NCBI GenBank assembly: GCA_002633005.1
Contig: NMRA01000430.1
Span: forward strand, 1-64,000
Reading direction: 5' to 3'
DNA from: Phoronis australis
Lineage: Eukaryota; Phoronida; Phoronidae
Length of the DNA: 64,000 bases
The notes under the pieces were generated by a model. That model was not told where the DNA came from and searched no databases. It saw only the letters and a list, made by a program, of their open reading frames with translations. Made by a program: the position numbers and the translations under genes. How positions within the stretch are numbered: the stretch's first letter is position 1; each line of letters opens with the position of its first letter. Below are positions 28,001 through 39,300 of this stretch, one piece after another.

Positions 28001-29952
28001 CACAGAACCCTACTGGAGAGGCTGGTTTCAAGGGTTATCCAATAAGTTCTTGTCTGTTCCTGCTGCCAAGATGTTACTATTAGCAGGTGGTACTCACTGG
28101 ATAAAATAATAGTACTGTAGAGATAACTATTAGCATATGATAATAGATCTCCTTAAATTGAATTTTCTCAGAGTTCAAGGCACACATTGGAATATGCCTC
28201 TATTACTTTGGTTTTGTATCATTTCAACTTTTCGTTGATGAGGGTGATCAACATGTTCCAACATTTTGCAATTCTTGTAATCGTAGTGGCATTGTGTGCT
28301 GTGTAGTGGTGATGTGTGCTAAGTTATGGTCTTTTCAACAGGTGTAGACAGGCTGGACAAAGACTTGACCGTTGGTCAGATGCAGGGCAAGTTCCAGATG
28401 CAGGTGCTGCCACAGTGTGGTCATGCTGTACATGAAGATTCACCAGACAAAGTAGGTCTATACTGCTGCACTCCTGTTGTTAAAGTGTGATTAAATTCGT
28501 GCTTTCCGTCAAAAAATTTTTGATTTAGGCCACTCACTGTTGTACAGTTGGTTTCGTCTTGTTCCGAACTCAGACGTGACCTGTGGGTTCAGAAAGAGCC
28601 GACGTTTGCTTAATTCTTGAGACCAAGCTCATAAAATTTCTATGAATGTTTTCTAAAGAAGTTCCTTCCAAGCCTGGTAATCACACTTATTTTGACTAAG
28701 GAACTATTCGAGACGAGTTTCACGGTGTTAATGGCCTAACTAAGAAAATTGTTTTTTGGGATATCTCGGGTTTAATGGTGCTTTAATTCAGCCAGTAAGT
28801 ACTTCCATCAAAGATATTGAGGGATCTTTATTTAGGATTCACATAGTGTTATTTAGTTGTACTGTCAAGTCATCCATTTTGTTGAGTGGCGATGCTCGGA
28901 GATCTACAGGACAGCTCATGCTTTGCTGGCCAGCTTGCTTCCCCTTACTGTTGACCCATCGCCAAGATTTTGAGTGACGCCTTAACTGACCATTTAGAAC
29001 TCATCATTCTTGACAAACCTTCGTTTCCAAGCCGCCTTTTAACCTGACAAACAACACGTTGCCAGGTAAAACTTATTGTTTGTTAGTCAACATGACGCAA
29101 GGGGGCAAAGCTTGCGATAGGTCAATTGTTGTCCCCCTTAAAGCATTATTACCACCAGCTCGACATAATATTTAGCTATCAAAAAACAAGTAAGTTCTTA
29201 TAGCAGAATTCTACAGTGGACTTGGTTGTACATAGATAGTGTGATGTGTTTTATTATTTTTGAATTTTGTTACAAGCCTGAAGATCAATATTGAACTGTT
29301 GTTCTCATTATCCACAAAAGCTGCTACCATAAGTATTAGACCAATACATAATACTTAAGGATTCTGTCATGTCTTGCTGTTAAGTAACTAAGCTGGTGCT
29401 GCAATCGTTGATTCGAGTGAGAGAATAGAGTACTTCCAGTTCATGTTTTTCTTTATGTTGGATGATATAATCCACCAACATCTGCTACTTATGGCAAAAT
29501 GTGACAGATTCCACATAAACACTAAGTGACCTTTGTAAATATGTAATTAACCATCACCTTCATAATGAAGACTCGGTTTAATTTATGACAGAATTTGTAA
29601 TGTAACAGTACATGTCAACAATGATCGAGCAAATTTTGACGCAGAATCTCCCAGTCGTGATGACTGAATGCAAGCAGAATTCCAGTTATGACACCGGAGA
29701 CCTGATCGGTCATTTCACCTCATGATAGCTGAGATATGATTGGTCATTACACATCATGATGGTTGAGATATGGTGGCTGTGACAGAATTGTCTTGATTCC
29801 TTGAGCATACACAGTACATGTATATGAGGTTTATAACAAATACAATTATCGGTTGTATTGTATGAAACTATTTTTTTCAGGTTGCAGATGTGTTGGCAGG
29901 CTTTTGTGTTAGAAACAAGTTTGCTGAAGCAAAAGGAACTCTGAACAAGTGA
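22023..29952 (+). CDS. PPME1: Protein phosphatase methylesterase 1
   Basis: PPME1 is an alpha/beta-hydrolase that removes the methyl ester from the C-terminal leucine of the PP2A catalytic subunit. All 11 coding exons are present and in phase: 22023-22093, 22563-22677, 23157-23249, 24338-24447, 24908-25062, 26288-26378, 27093-27158, 27477-27639, 27960-28086, 28342-28451, 29881-29952. The product is 390 residues (human 386). It begins MSASHLQRKLNMNKLPPMPP, similar to the human start. LLHGGG is the oxyanion-loop region. The catalytic triad is Ser153 in GHSMGGA, Asp178 in LDVVEG and His358 in QCGHAVHED. An acidic low-complexity loop (EEEEEE, residues ~255-285) matches the variable acidic loop in human. 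The end differs from human (AEAKGTLNK stop). It is divergent with C2CD3 and convergent with NARS2. Confidence 0.97.
23300..23560. repeat. 30-bp minisatellite after PPME1 exon 3
   Basis: About eight copies of a 30-bp unit containing GATATACAGATTACTGCAGG, starting about 50 bp downstream of the exon 3 donor. Isolated further copies lie at 24030-24160 beyond an inserted unique stretch. Confidence 0.85.
25190..25880. mobile_element. Decayed dispersed repeat in PPME1 intron 5
   Basis: It begins with CAGGGTGTCCCAAAAATG, a sequence common at the ends of some mariner-like elements, and contains AGTGGCAATTTTAGTTTTC twice. Related TAGTGGCAATTTTTAG stretches recur in LAMTOR1 intron 5 (52245-52640). No transposase frame was seen. 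Confidence 0.35.
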
Positions 29953-30323
29953 GTGTCCCTTACATTACAGATTTCATTACCATAAGAGATGCGTGATTGA
30001 TGGCTGAAACGAGTACCATAAAAACTTGCATGTAAGTCCACCTTTGTACTCTTCCCTAAAACTAAATGATGTCGGGGTCTGGTATATTACTTTTCTATGC
30101 CAAGAATATGATTAGAGTTTTTCAAATTAGAGTGTGATTCTGTAGTCACTCTAATCTTGCTTTCAAGGAACCTCATTTGAAATGAGTGACATTCTGCAAG
30201 GCAGACTAATGATTGGCCGTGATACATCGGTCTCAGACAGACCAGTGCTAGATGTGAGCCGAGTGTCAGGTGTATCTCAACTGTCTTTACAGAGTATTTC
30301 CCTCCTGCTGATGCTGTTCTGGA
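29953..30323. other. PPME1/NARS2 convergent 3' interval
   Basis: Only 371 bp separate the two stop codons, so both 3' UTRs must end here or overlap. I see no AATAAA on the plus strand within it. No other gene was seen. Confidence 0.6.
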
Positions 30324-33300
30324 TCACATCGTACAGTTGTGAATGGAGCGAGGGAACGGAATAGTGTCTCTGATGTTGCGTATTCCTAGAACACACTGCA
30401 GTAGTCGCTCAAAGCCCATACCGAAGCCGCCGTGAGGAACTGAGCCAAATCTGCGAAGGTCCAGGTACCTGGAACATTAACACGCATTGTATCAACAAGC
30501 TGGTAAGTGTTCATCATGAACACTAGAAGGCATTCATCTACACAGAGGTTGTGTCAGCAGGCTTGGAACTGTTCATGATGCTACTAGAGGGCACTCATCT
30601 ACACAGAGGTTGTGTCAGGAAGCTGGGAACTGTACATGAAAAACATTGGAAGGCAATCATCTAAACAGCAAGCTGGATATTGCTCATGATAAACACTACA
30701 GGACATTCAATGACATTTATCATGCCACACAGGATGCTGTGTTCATCATGCTTATTTATATGTGTTTCATTTGCATTTGATTTAATTATATGAAAGCAAC
30801 TACAAAATAAAAAGTGAAAGTGATAAAAAGAACAAACTGTCCATGTACACCATACTTTCACATCATTTACCATTTGTTCTGAACACTACTTAGGCAGTAG
30901 CCAAACACAACATGGAATCGCTGATTGTGAAGTATGCCCTCTAGACCTCTAGAGGACAAAAGTATATTTGGTCTGACATCTCAGATTCAATTTGGACCAA
31001 AAATAACAGGCTCCGAGTCAGAACCATGTGATGTGTAAAACTGGAAATATGCAAAATGTGACTGGTACAGTGTGGACAAGAAATATGAAAATTGCCACTT
31101 GGGTAACAGCAAATAGTGGAATAAAATTGACTAAAATAAGGCAAAACTTCAAATGAGGTGTTTGATTGATTACCATTCATAACTGTGCTGTATCTGTAGT
31201 TGCTGTAGTCTACGCTGCAACATGTCTAATTGTTCTTCTCTCACAGATCCACCAAACAGTTCACCCACCTCTGGTACTAACAGGTCAACTGCTGCCACCT
31301 ACAAACACAGTTTGGAGACTACTATCCATAGTGTATGACTTATGTTGAGAGAGGGAGTGAGATTAGGAGAGAGGGAGACTAATATCCCTAGCGTATGATT
31401 TATGTTGATAGGGAGTGAGAGAGGAACGGGGAATTCTGTCTCGGGTAAAGGTTTGTTGATAGTAACATTGCTGAATCCTCCAATGACAAAATATTTCCAG
31501 TCATCCGGACATACCATTGCCTGAATGATTGTGTTTTGAACTGAGAGCTACATATTATACTGGAGTCACAAGCTTTGTGAAGTGCTCTTTAGGTGACTTG
31601 GGTCTTGATAACAGAATACTTGGTAGATTTTGATCAAATTCTATTTGGTTTGTAAAGCAAATATCAAAAACAGACAATAATTAGTTTCCTTTTTCATGGA
31701 TGATCATGCATGAAAACAATCAAAAGGAATTGGTTTTGAAATTAGAGAGTAATCTCAACTTACTGTTTGACCTCCATCGTTGACCTTGGCATAAAATGGT
31801 TTGAGACTAGTTGGAAAATCGGTGATGAAGACTGGGACATTGTCACAGTGTTGGACTAGGAAGTGTTCCTGCTCCTTGTTAAAGTCCATTCCCCACTGTA
31901 ACAATCAAACTCTGACTGGTGCGTTTGTAAACAGCAGCAGAATTTACTAATTACAGTACACTATTTACAGATTCAACTTCCAAATTTAAGTGACTGGTGC
32001 GTAATTCGGAAATAATTCCAATTAGTGTTTTTCTTCTATAACACCAGTTATTAAATATTTTTCTAATTTTACTTGTAGGAAAAATTTCAAAAGTGAGAAT
32101 GCATTAAATAATGAAATGACAAATGAAGTCCAGCAATGCACTGCATTACGTCAAATAGTGCAGTGTAAAGATGACTAAGTAATCCGTAGGGTACATCCAA
32201 CAGACTAACATAATATATTACATACTTACGTACACTTGGTCTGCAAATTTCTTATTGAACTTCTTCAAAATCGTTACAGCCTCTGTGTACGACAATCTGA
32301 ATTCAAGAAATGCACGACAGATTACTCACAACATTCATTGTGTAAAGAGATCACTTTTACTATGATATTTAATTTACTTTTATCAAGAAATCGCAAAAAG
32401 TTCAAGGTGAAGGGATGCCACGTGGGAAAGATGTGTCTACAGACAAGAATACACTGTGTCTCGCTAGTTGTGAAGGAGTTCCACATAACATACTGCAGTC
32501 ACTTATGTCAACTGCCTACAGTCGAATACTATTTAGATACTTAACAGCAATGTAACACACAAAAACTTCCAAGTCCCAATTTTTGTAATACTTGTAAATG
32601 ACACGGGTCGCCAATATCTGAGAGCTTCCCACATCCTTTTTAATTCTAGCTCTAAGCTTGTCTTGAAAACTCACCTTTGAAACTTACTTTTTAATATTTT
32701 GTCAACAATAACCTGCAAAGAGAATTAAGAATGATTTAGCACAGTACCCACTGTGGTGAAATGTCCCACGTGTCAATAAAAACGTTTGCAAGACAGGATG
32801 TATTGGTGTAAATCTCCAGTAGCTTGACATACATGATTCCTGACATTGATGCTTCACAGGCCCACTAGACTAACAGTGATCTTCAGAACCACTGGGTTTA
32901 ATAAACATCGTGATTTTCAAAACGTGGAGACTGGTAAGTACGACTGGTGAAAACAGAGTTTGAAGTTAACCAACCTTTTTAGCACAATACTTCAGAAGAC
33001 AAGAAATTCTTTGCAATTCAAATACTGTAATTTTGCTTCAAACGACTAGCTTATGCAGTAACATGATGTTATCAGGAAAGATTCAGTGTGACCAATGTTG
33101 ACTTTGCATCCCAGGTGATGCATCGTGGGACATGAGGGAATGTGCAGAGTTGTTGTTTCTTTGATCAAACCCTAATATTGATATAACTTAACAAATCAAT
33201 ACCACCCAATGCTACACAATACTGTCCAATGCTACACAATATTGTCCAATGCTACACAATACTGCCCAATGCTACACAATACTGTCCGATGAGCTACACA

Positions 33301-36300
33301 ATACTGCCCAATGCAACACAATGCTGTCCACTGCTGCACAATACTTCCCAATGCTACACAATACTGTCCAATGCAATGCAGTACTGTCCAATCCTACAAA
33401 ATACTGTCCAAAGCCACACAATACTGTCCAATGCCACACAATATTGCCCATTGCTACACAATACTGCCCAATCCTACACAATACTGTCCAATGCAATGCA
33501 ATACTGCCCAATCCTACACAATACTGTTCATAATACTGCTTGCAATACCTGTTGGCCTTCAGACACATGTTTGTGGTACAACAAAATGTCTTCCTCACAA
33601 TCAGTCATTATCCTTTCTGTAGTAAACTTCAACAGGTTTTCCATTACCTTATAAAAATAAAACAGAACATGCCATACATTAAATATGATACGCTGAAAGT
33701 TAGAAACGGTGCACTTCATGCAGTTGCCATTTGGCTTTCAAGTTGTTTCTATAATCTTTTCAAAGAAAGTTAAGTCAAAACGACCGTTACGACTAACTCA
33801 GTGAAAATAACGATAACATACACTCACATGACCACAGCTAAAAGTTGCTCCAATTACGTAGTTTTTCAGTCAGGTTTCAATAACAAAATACAGTAAATCA
33901 AGGTTGATACACCAGTTGTCCTGCCTTACAATAAGAATGTGAAAGTTCACCAAAACTGATTAGTGTGTGTAAACATCAGCAGTTTACTGAACATCTACTG
34001 CTTAACCAATACCTCAACAATGTCGTCAATACTTCTAGTGAATGCAACTTCAGCTTCCACCATATAGAATTCACTAAGATGGTGTCGTCCTAATGAGGGG
34101 TCAGCTCGAAATGTTGGTCCAAATGTGTAAACCTTTTTAAAAGCACTGAAAATAAACCATCATTAAAGCCCTGACTGGAAGACTAAAACAGCAATCGATG
34201 TGGGCCATTTATTCACAAAACTGGTCTCACAGACATCTTACTATGGTAGGATACTTTTTCCGTTACCAAAATGAGAATCAAAACAAGCAGTGTCGCAATA
34301 AAACGCTTCAGGGTTTGTAGGGATTAGCCAACCCTGAAATTTCAAATGGTTGCCTGCTCATTTGGCCACAATTCAAGATTGTANNNNNNNNNNNNNNNNN
34401 NNNNNNNNNNNNNNNNNNNNNNNNNNNNNNNNNNNNNNNNNNNNNNNNNNNNNNNNNNNNNNNNNNNNNNNNNNNNNNNNNNNNNNNNNNNNNNNNNNNN
34501 NNNNNNNNNNNNNNNNNNNNNNNNNNNNNNNNNNNNNNNNNNNNNNNNNNNNNNNNNNNNNNNNNNNNNNNNNNNNNNNNNNNNNNNNNNNNNNNNNNNN
34601 NNNNNNNNNNNNNNNNNNNNNNNNNNNNNNNNNNNNNNNNNNNNNNNNNNNNNNNNNNNNNNNNNNNNNNNNNNNNNNNNNNNNNNNNNNNNNNNNNNNN
34701 NNNNNNNNNNNNNNNNNNNNNNNNNNNNNNNNNNNNNNNNNNNNNNNNNNNNNNNNNNNCCAATCCTACACAATACTGTCCAATGCCACACAATATTGCC
34801 CATTGCTACACAATACTGCCCAATCCTACACAATACTGTCCAATGCCACACAATATTGCCCATTGCTACACAATACTGCCCAATCCTACACAATACTGTC
34901 CAATGCCACACAATATTGCCCATTGCTACACAATACTGCCCAATCCTACACAATACTGTCCAATGCCACACAATATTGCCCATTGCTACACAATACTGCC
35001 CAATCCTTCACAATACTGTCCAATGCCACATAATACTGCTTGCAATACCTGTTGGCCTTCAGACACATGTTTGTGGTACAAGAAAACGTCTTCCTCACAA
35101 TCGGTCATTATCCTTTCTGTACTAAACTTCAACAGGCTTTCCATTACCTTATCAAAATAAAACAGAACATGCCATACATTAAATATGATACGCTGAAAGT
35201 TAGAAACGGTGCACTTCATGCAGTTGCCATTCGGCTTTCAAGTTGTTTCTATAATCTTTTCAAAGAAAGTTAAGTCAAAACGACCGTTACGACTAACTCA
35301 GTGAAAATAACGATAACATACACTCACATGACCACAGCTAAAAGTTGCGCCAATTACGTAGTTTTTCAGCCAGGTTTCAAGAACAAGATACAGTAAATCA
35401 AGGTTGATACAACAGTTGTCCTGTCTTACAATAAAAATGTGAAAGTACACCAAAAATGATTAGTGTGTGTAAACATCAGGAGTTTGTGTGTGTAAACATC
35501 AGGAGTTTGTGTGTGTAAACATCAGGAGTTTGTGTGTGTAAACATCAGCAGTTTGTGTGTGTAAACATCAGCAGTTTGTGTGTGTAAACATCAGCAGTTT
35601 ACTGAACACCTACTGTTTAACCAATACCTCAACAATGTCGTCAATACTTCTAGTGAATGCAACTTCAGCTTCCACCATATAGAATTCACTAAGGTGGTGT
35701 CGTCCTAATGAGGGATCAGCTCGAAATGTTGGTCCAAATGTGTAAACCTTTTTAAAAGCACTGAAAATAAACCATCATTAAAGCCCTGACTGGAAGACTA
35801 AAACAGCAATCGATGTAGGCCATTTATTCACAAAACTGGTCTCACAGACATCTTACTATGGTAGGATACTTTTTCCGTTACCAAAATGAGAATCAAAACA
35901 AGCAGTGTCGCAATAAAACGCTTCAGGGTTTGTAGGGATTAGCCAACCCTGAAATTTCAAATGGTTGCCTGCTCATTTGGCCACAATTCAAGATTGTATG
36001 AACATAATGTTTCTAAACCCCAAAGCGCTTCGGTTAAGAATTCAACATTGACAGCTGATCAGTGGTGAAGTCCCCTGTCAACAAATTTGTGACAGGCAAA
36101 GTTTCTTGAATAAAATGCAGTCGGATGCTAGGAAATAAATGTGAAATTGTTAGTGTATAATGTGCCTTATTAGTAGATGATTCAATGCCAAATGCAGCAT
36201 AATAAAGACGACACAATTGTGTGTACTTAAGTCAATGTTTATGATAAACACTAAGCAAAACTGAGAGGTACATTTCTACAAATATGCGACTCGTACATTA

Positions 36301-39300
36301 CAAAATGGCAGATGTTGATGTCTATTCAACACTAACTGGCTGTACTTCGGGAGCAAGTTTTCCAATATTAGTTGAACACACAACACTTGTTGTTATTAAC
36401 AATCTTTATTCGGTTCTGTTCCTATCCTCGGAACAAAATTTCACACTCAAGAGAACATTGGTAAAGCAACTGACCAAGAGACATGATTAAAAGATACACA
36501 ATGTAATCATATCTCTTGGTCAGTTGCTTCACCAATGTTCTGTTGAGTGTGGAGCTTTGTTCCAAGGATATGAACGGAACGGAATACAGATTGCAAATAA
36601 CGACAAGTGTCGTGTATTCAATCAATTTTTCAACACTAACTGTAAATGAAAAGTGTAAAGAATGGATAAAAAACACAAATAATACCCATTTTAAGAAACG
36701 CAATTAAACGAAGAATATACACTTGGACCTACTAGTGAAACACCCAACAAAAACAATTCTTTGAAAAGGAAATACACCCATATGCACTGACTATTTTCAC
36801 ATTTTGAAGAAACACAACTTTCTAATACTAGGCAACTTTCTACAGTGCTTGCAACTAAGTTCGATTTGATTTGGTAACACGAGCACCAAAGAAAGTGCCA
36901 TGCTACCAGGAATGTTAATGCACACAGTTAATGGGTCAAATACTGCTGGGATAGCTGGACCGACTGTCAACTTCACATCGCTGGCTTGCAATCACAGACA
37001 TTTGCTGTAGGTGTGTGCAGAACACTTACCCATTGACCACCTCCAAATGCAGCTGTCCTGAGACAGTCAGAAATGCTGGAATATGGAAAAAGTGAGCATT
37101 GTCCTCACCATCCACATCTCTGTCTTTCTGAGAGCTTTCACCCTTATCTTCCTTATTAACATTAGCCTAAAAATACACCAAACTACAAAATGGGCTTAAA
37201 ATTTATTTATATAATTGGAAATGCATTTACGACATTCTTACGTTGTATCATTTATAGTACAGCAGTCTTCTGCACTATTTTCAGAACCCTTTCTCGTATT
37301 TTTATAATGCTGTTAATACAACATGATTGTTAGTTTTCTAAAACGAATAAAATGGGAACGTCCATGTTGTGACATCATCGTAGTGTTATCAACAGTCAGT
37401 GGACTACAGTGGCGGAGGTAATAGATTGAAGAAGGATGTGACATAGATGGCGCTCAAGGAATCACGGTAAGAAAGGCACGAAGAATGGAGAGGGCGTAAG
37501 TTGATTTCAAACAGATTCAAAATTCGTAATAGAAATTAAATAGCGTTTTGTTTCTTTCATAAAATAGGCTTGTTCACAGTTGCTAAAGAGCTTGAATTCA
37601 ATTGAGAAAAACAATCTCGCAAAATTGAACTAAGGCTGCTTTTGACAATGGAAAATATTTGGTACATACTTGAATGGTGAAGACTTCCCCGGCCCCTTCA
37701 CAGTCATTGGCTGTGATGACTGGAGTGTGAACGTGCAGGTAACCATTCTCCTAGAACAATGGAAACATCATGAAACAGAGCGCCCTCTTAGGAGATATAC
37801 AGATAACAAAATCATTATAGTAAACAAAATCCGAAGAGTTGAGAGTTAGTTAGAGTCTATGAGTGTTTGAACAAAGCTGATACAACATACTACAGTTAAT
37901 CACGGCTGTTGTTGTTTAGTACACAGCACATATCTTTGTTGTCAGCTAAGGTTCGACTGCAGACAAATTAGTAAACCATGGTTATTTTGCACTCCATATA
38001 ATAGGATTACTGCTTTCATGAAAGTTGAAAAAAGTCAATAAATTAAAAAGGACAATTAAAAAATGCAATAAAAAATCATTGATAAGCACAATTTGTAACT
38101 CCATCTAGTGCTTGGGCAGAGAACAACCCCTTACAGCTGACAGGATTATTACTTTGAATATAATTAAATTCATCACCTGGACTTGCATATAACAGGACAT
38201 ACTGTTGGTTCTTCTGAAGTACAGAAGAAAAATGTGACAAAGTTTTAATGTACACTAATCCAAACAATTAAAACTGAGAGCTCTCCAACACATCAATGTC
38301 ACACAAACCCGGAAGAAGTCGTGAACAGCAAATGTTGCAGCATCTCGTATTCGAAGAAGAGCACTGAAGCTATTTGTTCTGGGCCTCAGGTGAACATATT
38401 GCCTGACGTAATCAGCAGAATGGCGTGTTTTTACTTTGAATGGGTAATCCTGCAAAACAAATTCAGTCCAAGTAAACCACAAAACTACAGTATACGCTGT
38501 CTTTCAAACAAAAATGCAACAAACCACCCTCTCCTTGTCATGACAGTTAGATAATTTAAGTTTACACAAAATTTGACAAGCAATAACTCTTTATTATGAA
38601 GCAACAGCATTTCTAACTTTAGCTAGTCGCTGACTTTGTCGTATATTCCAAAAAGACAGATGATTACTATGACAATGAATTCTGTTTGTACCAAAAGCAT
38701 TGAGCGAAACACCCTCTCCTTGTAGTATCTGTGAATTCATTTAGACAAACGTCCCACAAAATCCTAGTGTCAGAACAGCATTTCTACCTTAATTGCTAAC
38801 TGATTTTGATAACGAATTTCACTGATGCCATACAACCAAGACAAGGAATTCTGAGTTATTTTGTCTCATTATACTTGGTGTGTATTGTCTGTAAATGTTG
38901 TTCAGGTTAAGGACTTATAAACACCTTCACATGACGCAGTCTACTTCTAAACACCTTCACATGAGGCTGGTCTACCTCTAATCCCCTTCACATGATGCTA
39001 ATAGTCTACCTCTGACCCCCTTCACATGTATGGTGCTGATCTACCTTAAACCTTCTTCACATGATGGTGGTCTACTTCCACACTGGACATAACACCATAT
39101 ACAACAAACCACGTGTGACCTTAAAAATGGGAGAGGGGGCATTTAGTCAAACATGGGTGTTAATAACCACAGCAGGCTCTGAGTACATGTGTCATGCTTT
39201 TCACCTACCTGAGCACTGCATTGTCCCAACACATTAACACTGTCCACAACCAGCTCAACAGGTTGCCGTGCCGACAGACTTCTCACTAGACTCCCACTTA

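Noticed and set aside
33229-35160. Long open frames of 77-259 residues on both strands, some crossing the N run
   Set aside because: They are translations of a 20-bp repeat without stop codons; several frames on each strand stay open at once and the longest runs through unknown bases.
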